Assembly (NCBI GenBank): GCA_027486655.1
Contig: JAIXOR010000026.1
Span: 1-64,000 of the forward strand
From: Verrucomicrobiaceae bacterium
GTDB taxonomy: Bacteria; Verrucomicrobiota; Verrucomicrobiia; Verrucomicrobiales; Akkermansiaceae
Direction: 5' to 3'
DNA: 64,000 nucleotides
Shown here piece after piece: positions 42,101 through 51,666 of this stretch. A program made the position numbers and the translations under genes. How positions within the stretch are numbered: position 1 is the stretch's first letter; every line of letters starts with the position of its first letter. The notes below the pieces were generated by a model, which was given only the letters and a program-made list of their open reading frames with translations, was not told the origin of the DNA and did not search any database.

Positions 42101-45100
42101 ATGAAACCCAAATATCGTCTGATCGCTCGCAACGGCCTCCGCACCCTGGCTCTCGCCGCTCCCTTGGCCGCCCTCACGGCATCCGCTGCTTCAATCACTT
42201 GGAACAACACCGGCACGGACTTTTCTTCCACCTCCAGCTGGGCTGGTGGCGTGACCCCGGGCAACGCGGACGTCGCTACGTTTTCCGGTGCCCGCGTGAC
42301 CAACCCCACCCTTTCCGCACCCGCAGCTGTCCGCGGACTCTCCTTCACCGATGCTGCCGCTTCCTCCTACTCCATCACCGGAAGCACGCTCACCCTCGGC
42401 ATCCAGGGCATCGACGCCAGCGCCGTCACCTCCGGATCCAACACCCTCTCCAGCAACCTCACCCTCGCATCGGGCACCCAGATCTGGAAAGTCGGAACCG
42501 GATCCACCCTCACCGTCAGCCCCGCCACCTTCACCCGCACCACGGGCGCCACCCTTCGCATCGACAAGTCCACCGTCACCGGAACCCTGTCGACCGGCAC
42601 ACTCACCACCACCAACGGAATCCTCGGTGCCTGGTCGAGCGTCAGCAGCTCGGGCACCTCGGCCAACAATTCCGCCAACGGTAACACCTACGCCACCGTC
42701 AGCGCCGGCAGCATCGTCCCCTACACCTCCGCCACCTCCCAGACCCTCACTACGGCCTGGGGCGGCATCGCTTCAGGCGGCACCGGCACCATCAACCACG
42801 ACATCAGTTCCGCAGGCACCCTCGGGGCCACAGGTCTGGGACGAAACGTCAACACCCTCCGCTACACCGGCACTGGAGCCAGGCAGCCCGGCAACAACGG
42901 AGGAGACCTGCTCACGACCAACGGCATCATGAACAGCGGCTCGGGGACCTTCACGCTCGGCAGAAACGGCGCGAACGTGACCAATGATTTCTCCTTCGGC
43001 ATCCTCGTCGGCTCCACCAACGAGCTCGTTCTCGCCCCGATGTCCGCGGACATTGCGCTCTACAGCTTCATCAGGAACAACGGCACCAATGTCGGCAATG
43101 TGACGGTTGCCGGAAACAACAAGGTCGAGCTTGGCGGAGTCAATACCTACACCGGTGCCACCACCATCGGCAGCGGCACGCTTCAACTGAGCGGCTCCGG
43201 CTCCATCAATAGCTCCAGCGGGATCAACATCAATGGCATCAACGCGAAGTTCCTCCATACCGGAACCGTCGTCTCCACCCCGCCCGTCGCTCTTAATCAA
43301 GGCTCGCTCGACGGCACCGGCACCCTCGGTGCCGTGACCGTGGCGGACAACTCCTCCGCCGTCATCACCCACGGCAACGGCGGTTCGGCCGCCCTCACCC
43401 TCGGCGCACTGACCTTCAACGGTGACGCCACCGTCAATCTCAACGTCGCGGCCGGCGCGGGCCTCAAGGTGAACGGCGCCCTCACCACCACTCCGGCGAA
43501 CGGGCAGGTGGTCCTCAACGTGCCGAACATCGTCCCCAACGGACTCGTCAATCTCATCAACTTCGGCACCTTCAGCGGCAACCCCACGGACTTCACGGCG
43601 AATCTGACCGGCCTCGGCGCCCGCCAGATTGCCGGACCGGTGCAACTCAATGGCTCCAACATCGCCGTCAACATCAGCGGTGAAAGCATCGTCTGGACCG
43701 GTGCCAACGACGACGTCTGGCAAACCGCCACCACCGGAGACGACTCCGCCCCTAACAACTGGGCCCGCAAGACCGCGCAGACCGCCACCAACTTCTGGGC
43801 AGCGGACACGGTCGAGTTCAACGACACTTACAACCTCGGCAGCGGTCCCGTCGCCGTCACCCAGAACAGCGTCTTCCTCGGCGCGGCCGTCAGCCCGGCC
43901 ACCACTTCGTTCAACAACTCCGCCATCGATTACACCCTTTCCGGCTCGCCCATCGCCGCCGGCTCTCTGGTGAAGTCCGGCACCGGCACCGTCACGCTGC
44001 TCAACGCAAACACCTACAACGGAACCACCACCATCAGCCAGGGTGTGCTCCAACTCGGATCCGGCACCACCGATGGCAGCCTCCCGGCCGCCTCCGCCGT
44101 CACCAACAACGCCAGCCTCGTCTACAACCTCGGCGGCAACCAAACCGCCGCCAACCTCATCACCGGCACCGGATCCGTCACCAAGAAGGGCTTCGGCACC
44201 CTCACCCTCACCGGTGCCAACACCTACTCCGGCGGAACCTCGGTCCAGCAGGGACTTCTCGTCGCCAGCAGCAACAGCATGAACGGAGGCCCCATCAGCA
44301 TCGATAGCGGAGCCACCCTCACCTTCACCGGATTCAACCAGATCAGCACCAGCACCGTCACCGGTTCCGGGCTCATCCTCAACAACACCGCCAACACCAT
44401 CGTTTTCGCGGGAGACCACTCCGGATTCACCGGCACCTTCGTTCATAACAGCGCCACCACCAACACGCAGTTCAACAGCGCACTCGCCGCCAGCCCGAAT
44501 GCGGACTACACGCTCACCGCCGGTGAAATCATCTTCGCCGCCGCAGGAGATTACACAGTGACATTCGGCTCTCTCGGCAGCGCCGCCGGAAACATCCGCG
44601 GTGCAAACGCCGCCGTTTCCGCCGGCACCACCACCATCGAGGTCGGAAACCTCAATCTCAACTCCACCATCGCCGGCAATTTCAACAACGGCGGTGCCAA
44701 AATCCTCGCCCTCCAGAAGGTCGGCACCGGCATCCTCACCCTCAGCGGAGGTGCCAACTACACCGGCCCCACCAACGTCCTAGCCGGCTCCCTCGTCTTC
44801 ACCAACACCCCCAAGAACCTCGTCGGCAGCGCCTTCACGGTCGCCGATGGCGCGTCCCTCGGGGTCAAGGCCGCCGCCGCCGGGACCACCATACTGACCA
44901 ACGCCAGTCTCACGCTCGGTGCCAGCAACCTTGCCTTCGACTTCAGCGGCCTCAATCCCACCGCCCCACAGATCATCACCGGGACACTCACGCTCAACGG
45001 CGCGGTCACTCCCGACTTCTTCAACATCTCCGCACTCGGCTCCGGATCCTACAAGTTGATCGATTACACCACACTCGCTGGCACCGGCTCTTTCCCCGGC

Positions 45101-47020
45101 GGGTCGATCGCCGTGGGCAACCGCGCCACCGCCACCATCGTGAACAACACGGTGGACACCTCCATCGATCTGGTCGTCACCTCGGATGTGCCGAAGTGGA
45201 CAGGCCTCGACAACGGCCAGTGGCTCGCCGGATCCACCGGATCCAACAAGAACTGGAAACTCGGAATCTCCGGAACCGCCACCGACTACATCGATGACGA
45301 CCAGGTGCTCTTCGACGACAGCGCCACCGGCACCCGTGCCATCGTGATCGACTCCGCAAACGTCCTTCCCGCCAGCACCATCTTCAACACCGCCGCCAGC
45401 GACTACTCAGTCACCGGCACTTCAGGCATCGCTTCCGGCAGCCTCACCAAGTCCGGCAGCGGACTCGTCACCCTCGCCACCACCAACACCTACGCCGGCC
45501 CCACCGTCATCAACGCGGGAACCCTCCAACTCGGAAACGGAACCGTGAACGGCAGCATCTCCAGCACGGCCTCGGTCACCAACAACGGCACCCTGTCCTT
45601 CAACCTCGCCGGGGATTCCACCGCCCCCTATCCGATTTCCGGAACGGGCTCACTGGTGAAATCCGGACCCGGAACCCTCACGCTCTCCGGAGCCAACTCG
45701 AGCTCGGGCGGACTCAATCTCAGCGGCGGAGCGATCACCCTGCTCGGCGCGGGCTCGCCGGGCACCGGGGCCATCTCGCTGGCCGGCGGAACCACGTTGA
45801 ACATCAACACCGGCGTCGCCCTCAACCAAACGATCACCGGCTCCGGAGCCATCGTTAATACGGGCACCCTTACCAATACCGCCGACTTCTCCGGTTTCTC
45901 GGGCACCTTCACTCATAACAGCCAGTTTGTATCGGTGGCCTTCAACACGGCGAACAGCACCAGCGCCACGGCGGCCTATCAGATCGCAAGCCCGCAGGGA
46001 TCGATCCAGGGCATGATCGCCGGTGGCAATGGCAACTACACGCTTCAGCTGGGCTCTCTCAGCGGCGTCGCCAACTCGCTGTTCCGCGGCGGCAATACGG
46101 CCACCGGTCTCACCACCCTGGAAATCGGCAACCTCGGTACAGACACCGAGTTCGCAGGCTCGATCAATAATGGTGTGACCAAATCGCTTGCCCTCACCAA
46201 GGTGGGATCCGGAACCCTCACTCTCTCCGGTGCCTCCAACTATTCCGGAGCCACCCTTGTGAACGCCGGAACCCTCAGCGTGACCGGCAGCCTCACCGCC
46301 TCCGCATCCGTCACGGTCGGATCCGGTGCCACCCTCGGCGGCTCCGGCACCATCACCTCCGCAGTCACCGCCAGCGGCACCATCGCCCCGGGCGCAGGTG
46401 CAGGCACCTTGACCACCGGTGCCGTCACCCTCACCGGCACGCTCGCCATCGAGATCGACGGAGCCACCGGCGACAAGCTCGTGTCCTCCGGAGCCATCGA
46501 CCTCACCGGATCCTCGCTCACCGTCAACCTTCTTGGCGGCGGCTTCACCGGCCCCTCCTATGTCATCGCCGAGGGCACCAGCATCACCGGCACCTTCGCC
46601 AGCATCCCCTCCGGATATTCGGTCAACATCGTTTCCGGCGGAGCCGGTCAACAAGCGGTGCTAACCTCCTCCGCGAGCGGATACTCGTCCTGGGCCGCCA
46701 CCAACGCCGGAGGCCAGACCGCGGATCTCGACTTCGACGGCGACGGCGTGGCCAACGGTGTGGAGTACTTCATGAACGCCGCCCCGGGCTTCACCGCCAA
46801 CCCGAGCCTCGTCGGCGGTGCCGTCACCTGGACCAATGGCGGAAACATCGCCCCGGGCGAGTATGGCACGCAGTTCGTCGTCCAGACATCCAGCGACCTC
46901 TCCACCTGGACGGATGTGCCGGTCGGCAGCCTCACGACCAATACCAGCAGCACCCTCACCTACACCCTGCCTGGCGGTCCGGGATCCAGCTTCGTTCGCT
47001 TGAAAGTGGCCGCAAACTGA
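42101..47020 (+). CDS. Giant exported protein with PATR (autotransporter-associated beta strand) repeats
   Basis: A 1639-residue protein with a signal peptide (about 1-32, TLALAAPLAALTASA) followed by ITWNNTGTDFSSTSSWAGGVTPGNADVATFSG. It contains many passenger-associated repeats of the form LVKSGTGTVTLLNANTYNGTTTISQGVLQLG. Low-complexity Ser/Thr/Gly/Asn composition suits a beta-helix passenger. No C-terminal autotransporter beta-barrel is present. Instead a DLDFDGDGVANGVEYFMNA calcium-type motif leads into a roughly 70-residue domain (VQTSSDLSTWTDVPV...) ending in SSFVRLKV. It probably works as a surface or matrix protein. It lies downstream of the sigma/kinase pair, which may control it. 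Confidence 0.88.
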   Translation: MKPKYRLIARNGLRTLALAAPLAALTASAASITWNNTGTDFSSTSSWAGGVTPGNADVATFSGARVTNPTLSAPAAVRGLSFTDAAASSYSITGSTLTLGIQGIDASAVTSGSNTLSSNLTLASGTQIWKVGTGSTLTVSPATFTRTTGATLRIDKSTVTGTLSTGTLTTTNGILGAWSSVSSSGTSANNSANGNTYATVSAGSIVPYTSATSQTLTTAWGGIASGGTGTINHDISSAGTLGATGLGRNVNTLRYTGTGARQPGNNGGDLLTTNGIMNSGSGTFTLGRNGANVTNDFSFGILVGSTNELVLAPMSADIALYSFIRNNGTNVGNVTVAGNNKVELGGVNTYTGATTIGSGTLQLSGSGSINSSSGININGINAKFLHTGTVVSTPPVALNQGSLDGTGTLGAVTVADNSSAVITHGNGGSAALTLGALTFNGDATVNLNVAAGAGLKVNGALTTTPANGQVVLNVPNIVPNGLVNLINFGTFSGNPTDFTANLTGLGARQIAGPVQLNGSNIAVNISGESIVWTGANDDVWQTATTGDDSAPNNWARKTAQTATNFWAADTVEFNDTYNLGSGPVAVTQNSVFLGAAVSPATTSFNNSAIDYTLSGSPIAAGSLVKSGTGTVTLLNANTYNGTTTISQGVLQLGSGTTDGSLPAASAVTNNASLVYNLGGNQTAANLITGTGSVTKKGFGTLTLTGANTYSGGTSVQQGLLVASSNSMNGGPISIDSGATLTFTGFNQISTSTVTGSGLILNNTANTIVFAGDHSGFTGTFVHNSATTNTQFNSALAASPNADYTLTAGEIIFAAAGDYTVTFGSLGSAAGNIRGANAAVSAGTTTIEVGNLNLNSTIAGNFNNGGAKILALQKVGTGILTLSGGANYTGPTNVLAGSLVFTNTPKNLVGSAFTVADGASLGVKAAAAGTTILTNASLTLGASNLAFDFSGLNPTAPQIITGTLTLNGAVTPDFFNISALGSGSYKLIDYTTLAGTGSFPGGSIAVGNRATATIVNNTVDTSIDLVVTSDVPKWTGLDNGQWLAGSTGSNKNWKLGISGTATDYIDDDQVLFDDSATGTRAIVIDSANVLPASTIFNTAASDYSVTGTSGIASGSLTKSGSGLVTLATTNTYAGPTVINAGTLQLGNGTVNGSISSTASVTNNGTLSFNLAGDSTAPYPISGTGSLVKSGPGTLTLSGANSSSGGLNLSGGAITLLGAGSPGTGAISLAGGTTLNINTGVALNQTITGSGAIVNTGTLTNTADFSGFSGTFTHNSQFVSVAFNTANSTSATAAYQIASPQGSIQGMIAGGNGNYTLQLGSLSGVANSLFRGGNTATGLTTLEIGNLGTDTEFAGSINNGVTKSLALTKVGSGTLTLSGASNYSGATLVNAGTLSVTGSLTASASVTVGSGATLGGSGTITSAVTASGTIAPGAGAGTLTTGAVTLTGTLAIEIDGATGDKLVSSGAIDLTGSSLTVNLLGGGFTGPSYVIAEGTSITGTFASIPSGYSVNIVSGGAGQQAVLTSSASGYSSWAATNAGGQTADLDFDGDGVANGVEYFMNAAPGFTANPSLVGGAVTWTNGGNIAPGEYGTQFVVQTSSDLSTWTDVPVGSLTTNTSSTLTYTLPGGPGSSFVRLKVAAN

Positions 47021-47034
47021 GACATCCTTCCCAC

Positions 47035-47062
47035 GGGTGCCGTCCGTCCGAGGGCGGCACCC
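47035..47062. terminator. GC-rich hairpin after the PATR gene
   Basis: GGGTGCCG and CGGCACCC are perfect eight-base arms (47035-47042, 47055-47062) starting 15 bases past the stop codon. There is no T-run, so it may be a Rho-aided terminator or a 3'-end protective structure. Confidence 0.4.
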
Positions 47063-47208
47063 GATGCATCACGCAAGTCTCTCCGAATGCAGGCTGAGGA
47101 TGCCTTTGCATCCATCGCCGCACACCCTGTCCCATCGTTCACCACCCGGGCGAATCCACCCGCCCCATCCTTTTGCTTTCCCCTCCACTTCGCCTTCACC
47201 CGCTCCGC

Positions 47209-50124
47209 ATGACATCCACCCGCCACGTTGTTTCCGCGCTTCTTCTGTTAGCCTCCTGCGCCAGCCTCCGCGCGGACCTGACCTATGTGGATGCCACCAC
47301 CACCAACACCACCCTCGCCAACGGCAACGCCTTCAACCCGCCGGTCAACGCCACCACCGGAGCCGATAACAATTGGGAACAGCGCTCGTTCGGATCCGGA
47401 GGCACCATCTTCGAGGCCGGGGGCGAAAACGCCGCCGAAAACGCTCCGGAAATCCGGACCACGATCACCGGTCTCAGCCCCGGGGCCACTTACACCGTAT
47501 TCGCTTGTTTCTGGGATCCAGTCGGCACCGGTGAGGACTGGAACATCCGTGCCGCAGGATCCTCGAATGCCGGGGCCAACCCGATCTTTTCCGCCGCAGA
47601 CGCCATCGGCGAACTCAGCTCCACCGCCGCAGTCACGGCCAGCACGCAAACCTACGCCACCGCACCCACGATCTTCCTCGAAAGCTCGCGCGCACTGCTC
47701 GCCGCCCCCATCGGCACGCTCACCGCAAACGCCTCGGGAAACCTCAGCGTGTTCATCGACGATCGCCCCGCCACCACCTCCGTGAACCTGCGGACTTGGT
47801 ACGATGGCCTCGCTTTCGAACTCGCCGCTCCGGCACCCAATACCATCGCTTACGTGGATGCCAACACCACCAACACCAAACGCTGGGACAACCTCACCTT
47901 CGCGCCAACACCCGACGGGGTCAGCGGCGCGGACAACAACTGGGAAACCCGCAACCTCGGCAATGGCGCCAGCGTCTTTGAATCCAACGCGGAAGCCGCG
48001 GAAAACGCACCCCTGCTCGTCACCACGCTCACCGGACTCACTCCCAACACCCAGTACTTGCTCTACACCTACTTCTGGGATGCAGGCACCGGCAACTGGC
48101 GCGTGAAATCCTCATTGAAAACCGCTGATATCCGGGACAACGGCACGCCTACCAACCTCTCCGACGATTTCCTCCCCACCTCGCCCACCACCTACTTCAC
48201 CGCGGACAACAACGACGCCGGCAATGCCACCGATGCCCCACCCGCATCCGGCAGTTCTTTCGCCACCGCCCCGCTCCTGACCGAAGGAGACCGCACCCTC
48301 ATGCAGGCCACCCTCGGCACCGCCACCAGCGACGCCAACGGCCGCATTTCCATCTACGTCGACGATCTTTCCGGAGTCGACCAATCCCGCCGCACCTGGT
48401 TCGACGGAGTCGGCTACAAACTCGCCCTGCCCCTCTCACCCACCGCGGATGAGGACGGCGACGGACTGCCAAACGGCCAGGAGACCACCCTCGGCACCAA
48501 TCCCTATCTCGTCGATACCGACGGTGACAACTACAACGACGCCGCGGAAGTCGCCGCCGGGTCCGATCCCCTCAACGCCTCCTCCATCCCGCCGCTGCCC
48601 GGCAACGCGCTGGTCATGACCAACAACGGCGCATGGACCTGGTTCAATGACGAACGCGCCATCTTCCATCGGGGATCTCTTTTCATCGGATACGTCCTCA
48701 ACAACGGGCAATACGGAGTCACCCGCTACAATCCGGCCACCAATGAGAGCTCGGACATGATCATCAGCACCGCCACCTCCCAGCAGCAGGATGATCACAA
48801 CAACCCGTCCATCACTCCGCTCCCGGACGGACGCCTCATGGTCCTCTACGCCAAGCACCTCGGCGGATCGCAGTTCTATCAGCGCACCTCCCTCGTCCCC
48901 CTGCCCTCGTCCAATGCGGACTGGGGTCCGGAAATCGTCCGCCCGCTCACTGCAAACAACACTTACAACAACACCTACCTGCTCACCGGAGAGTCCAACC
49001 GGATCTATAACTTTCATCGCAATATCAACTTCAACCCCACCATCACCCTCTCCAACGACCTCGGTGCCACTTGGGAAGCCTCCATCCCCTTCATCGAGGT
49101 CGGCAGCGGCGGCGTGCGCCCCTACCCGCGCTACTGCTCGAACGGCAGCAACCGCATCGACCTGATCTACACCGACGGCCACCCGCGCGATGTGGACAAC
49201 TCGATCTATCACATGTTCTATCAGGCAGGAACCTTCCGCAAAACCGACGGCACCCTGATCGACAGTTTTTCCAATCTTCCTCTGGATCACCAGGGCGGCC
49301 AGCGCGGCTCCGTCGTCTACCCATACTCCGCCGCGGCCTGGGGCCCTGGCCAGGGACCGAACGACTGGATTCCCGGCGCACGGGGCTGGACCTGGGACAT
49401 CCATTACGGCCGGGACGGTCACCCGGTCTGCGTCTTCCAGGTGCAGACGGGAACCGATGCCACCTGGGCCAGCTCCCGCATCTTCTATTACTACGCCCGC
49501 TGGACCGGCACCGAGTGGCGCAGGCGCTTCATCGCCCGGGCCGGACGCGGCATCTACGCCGCCGAGTCCGACTACGGCGGCGGCATGTGCCTCGACCCCT
49601 CAAACCCGGACGTCGTTTACATCTCGTCCAACGCCGCAGACCCCTTCAATCTCGGGGATATCTCCAACGTTACCCTCAATGCAAACGCCCGCTACGAGAT
49701 CTACCGCGGCGTCACCAACGATGGCGGACTCACGTTCAGTTGGACCCCCGTCACCACCAACTCCGCCTCGGACAACCTTCGCCCCATCATCCCGGAGAAC
49801 ACCCCCTTTGACCAGACGCTGCTTTGGTTCAACGGCACCTACAATTCCTACACCACCTACGATACCCGCGTGCTTGCCATCCTGCGCAATCCGCTCCAAC
49901 TGAAAAACTCGTCGTTCTCCCCAGCCTCCAACTCCGGCACCCTGCAATGGAGCTCCTCCCCCGGCTGGCGCTACCGCATAACCGGCTCGGCCGACCTCAA
50001 CGGCTTTTCCATCCCGGTCACCTCCGGCATCGACTCCCAGGGCGACACCACCAGTCATACCTTTCCCTTCCCCTCCCCGCTCCAGAACGCCAACCGGGCC
50101 TTCTTCCGCGTGGAAACCGAGTGA
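47209..50124 (+). CDS. Secreted BNR_4-type beta-propeller protein, probable polysaccharide-active enzyme
   Basis: A 971-residue exported protein. The ATG at 47209 opens a signal peptide (VVSALLLLASCASLRA; the LLASC could also be a lipobox). Two related modules beginning LTYVDATTTNTT and IAYVDANTTNTK (about 25-210 and 215-410) are followed by DEDGDGLPNGQETTLGTNPYLVDTDGDNYND (calcium-type repeats). A large propeller domain (about 465-900) has the BNR_4 pattern: WTWFNDERAIFHRGSLFIGYV, QQQDDHNNPSITPLPDGRLMVLYAKH, GVRPYPRYCSNGSNRIDLIYTDGHPRD. Related propellers include ulvan-lyase-like and glycan-active proteins. The C-terminus ends in AFFRVETE. The sulfatase at 1018 could act in the same polysaccharide context, but the link is speculative. 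Confidence 0.82.
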   Translation: MTSTRHVVSALLLLASCASLRADLTYVDATTTNTTLANGNAFNPPVNATTGADNNWEQRSFGSGGTIFEAGGENAAENAPEIRTTITGLSPGATYTVFACFWDPVGTGEDWNIRAAGSSNAGANPIFSAADAIGELSSTAAVTASTQTYATAPTIFLESSRALLAAPIGTLTANASGNLSVFIDDRPATTSVNLRTWYDGLAFELAAPAPNTIAYVDANTTNTKRWDNLTFAPTPDGVSGADNNWETRNLGNGASVFESNAEAAENAPLLVTTLTGLTPNTQYLLYTYFWDAGTGNWRVKSSLKTADIRDNGTPTNLSDDFLPTSPTTYFTADNNDAGNATDAPPASGSSFATAPLLTEGDRTLMQATLGTATSDANGRISIYVDDLSGVDQSRRTWFDGVGYKLALPLSPTADEDGDGLPNGQETTLGTNPYLVDTDGDNYNDAAEVAAGSDPLNASSIPPLPGNALVMTNNGAWTWFNDERAIFHRGSLFIGYVLNNGQYGVTRYNPATNESSDMIISTATSQQQDDHNNPSITPLPDGRLMVLYAKHLGGSQFYQRTSLVPLPSSNADWGPEIVRPLTANNTYNNTYLLTGESNRIYNFHRNINFNPTITLSNDLGATWEASIPFIEVGSGGVRPYPRYCSNGSNRIDLIYTDGHPRDVDNSIYHMFYQAGTFRKTDGTLIDSFSNLPLDHQGGQRGSVVYPYSAAAWGPGQGPNDWIPGARGWTWDIHYGRDGHPVCVFQVQTGTDATWASSRIFYYYARWTGTEWRRRFIARAGRGIYAAESDYGGGMCLDPSNPDVVYISSNAADPFNLGDISNVTLNANARYEIYRGVTNDGGLTFSWTPVTTNSASDNLRPIIPENTPFDQTLLWFNGTYNSYTTYDTRVLAILRNPLQLKNSSFSPASNSGTLQWSSSPGWRYRITGSADLNGFSIPVTSGIDSQGDTTSHTFPFPSPLQNANRAFFRVETE

Positions 50125-50615
50125 AGCCGCGAGACAAAAGGCAAAACTTGCACGAATCCCGGAGCTGATCGGATTAATTTCGAGGAAAACCACACGCACC
50201 GCTTGCCGCAGACGCCTGTGTCCCTGGGCCAAGGGTTGAAATTCCCACGTCCGAATCCGATGATGGCGTTGATTCGGAGGATGCGTAGGTTCTAGCCACC
50301 GGCTAGAATGATGCACCTTTTGCAGCTTTTCATTCAGGTTCCAACGCTCGCTTCTTGCCGCGGCGGCTGCTGCTCTGGAGTCTGAGCGGGAGGTCGGCAA
50401 AATTGATGACCGTTCCTGCGAATACCCAGACCCATTCCATCCGCACCAATCCGCCGGCTCATTCTCAGCCGCACCGCCAATCCATCACGTAGTACACCGT
50501 GATGGCCGGACTCGCCCGCAGGATCTCACCCTCAACACTTGCCGAAAAGGGGCGGCGAATTGCTCCTTCAACCAACCCGCCCACCGCAATCATCGCTGAT
50601 TCCAAACCGTTCACT
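50125..50615. other. Intergenic region with CTAG palindrome
   Basis: Nearly 500 bases without a supported gene. The one clear structure is the inverted repeat TTCTAGCC-ACC-GGCTAGAA at 50290-50308. The region also must hold the promoter of the PliI gene, which was not located. Confidence 0.5.
50290..50308. repeat. Perfect palindrome TTCTAGCC-ACC-GGCTAGAA
   Basis: Eight-base perfect arms with a three-base spacer, containing CTAG twice, a tetramer usually rare in bacterial DNA. Flanks GGATGCGTAGG and TGATGCACC are partly inverted too. No T-run follows. It may be an operator, a REP-like unit or an RNA hairpin. Confidence 0.5.
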
Positions 50616-51215
50616 ATGAAACACGCCACTGTCACCCGCCTGCTCAAAATCTCCGGCTTGACCTCGATTCTTTCCGCAACGTTCGCACACGCGGCAGATG
50701 AGACCGCAGAAGCCGCCGGATTCAACAAAGAGCTCTCCCTCCAAGGCATCACCTTCCATGTCACTTGTGCCAACAAGGGTTCCATCAACCATGTGAAAAT
50801 CCACCCGAAGGGACTCACGGCAGACAACTCAGCCATCAAAACCGAAGTCGACGGTTCCGTGACCGGAGCGGAGGTCGCCGATCTCAACTCGGACGGCTCA
50901 CCCGAGATTTATGTTTTCACCCAAAGCGCGGGAAGCGGCTCCTACGGCAGCGTGATCGCCTATGCCGCCAACCAGAAGAAATCCCTTGGCCAGATCACAC
51001 TTCCAGAGCTTTCAGAGCACAAGAAGGCCGCGAAGGGCTATCAAGGGCACGATGAATTTGCCATTGTAGAGAATCGCTTGGTCCGCCGCTTCAAGCTTTA
51101 CGAAGAAAAGGACGCAAACTCCAAACCCACCGGTAAAACCCGCCAGATTTCCTACCGTCTCCACGCCGGGGAAGCCGGATGGATCCTGCGCGCGGAGCCT
51201 TTCACCGATATCTGA
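50616..51215 (+). CDS. pliI: Periplasmic inhibitor of I-type lysozyme (PliI)
   Basis: A 199-residue exported protein; the ATG at 50616 opens a signal peptide ending in AHAADE. The mature part matches Aeromonas PliI closely in pattern: ELSLQGITFHVTCANKGSINHVKI, IKTEVDGSVTGAEVADLNSDGSPEIYVF, the hallmark QSAGSGSYGSVIAYAANQKKSLGQI, LPELSEHKKAAKGYQGHDEFAIVENRLVRRFKLYEE, and a basic KPTGKTRQISYRLHAGEAGW end. PliI blocks invertebrate-type lysozyme by inserting a loop into the active site, which suggests contact with invertebrate hosts or grazers. It is followed after 30 bases by an EF-hand lipoprotein gene. Confidence 0.92.
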   Translation: MKHATVTRLLKISGLTSILSATFAHAADETAEAAGFNKELSLQGITFHVTCANKGSINHVKIHPKGLTADNSAIKTEVDGSVTGAEVADLNSDGSPEIYVFTQSAGSGSYGSVIAYAANQKKSLGQITLPELSEHKKAAKGYQGHDEFAIVENRLVRRFKLYEEKDANSKPTGKTRQISYRLHAGEAGWILRAEPFTDI

Positions 51216-51245
51216 TTCCGACCTCTCATCCAGCCTATCCACGCC

Positions 51246-51644
51246 ATGCACTTGAAATCCATCCAGCCCGCGCTCGTCTCGCTCCTGCTTGCCAGTTGCG
51301 CCGCCAGTCCCGGTCTCAAAACCTTTCGCTCCCTTGATTCGAATCGTGATGGTGAAGTCACCGAGCACGAGTTCGCTTCGAACATCAACACACGGTCTTT
51401 CCAATTCCTCGACACCAACGCCGATGCCGCTATCAGCGCTCCGGAATGGAAGAACAAGGAGACGGGAAGCGCCTCGCTCGATCTCTTCCGCGCGATGGAC
51501 ACCGATCAAAATGGTTCGATCAGCACTGCCGAGTTCTCCGCCAACCCTGGGAGCAAAAAGCGCCGGGAGATTGCAGGCATCTTCCACACCCTGGATCGGG
51601 ACCACGACGGTGGCCTGAGTTGGGCTGAAGTTTCCGGTTCCTGA
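51246..51644 (+). CDS. EF-hand calcium-binding putative lipoprotein
   Basis: A 132-residue protein with a lipobox-like LLASCAAS near residue 17. Four EF-hand-type loops follow: DSNRDGEVTEHEF, DTNADAAISAPEW (Gly replaced), DTDQNGSISTAEF and DRDHDGGLSWAEV. It should bind up to three or four calcium ions at the cell envelope. It lies between pliI and an unknown exported protein, with 30- and 22-base gaps, so the three genes probably form one transcript. Confidence 0.85.
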   Translation: MHLKSIQPALVSLLLASCAASPGLKTFRSLDSNRDGEVTEHEFASNINTRSFQFLDTNADAAISAPEWKNKETGSASLDLFRAMDTDQNGSISTAEFSANPGSKKRREIAGIFHTLDRDHDGGLSWAEVSGS

Positions 51645-51666
51645 TCCATCAAACCCACAAGCCACC

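Noticed and set aside
42773-44446. Minus-strand 557-codon frame inside the PATR gene
   Set aside because: Antisense of a low-complexity Thr/Gly/Asn repeat; not protein-like.
42101-47020. Classical type V autotransporter
   Set aside because: PATR repeats are present, but the C-terminus has no beta-barrel domain and instead ends in a short F-V-R tail.
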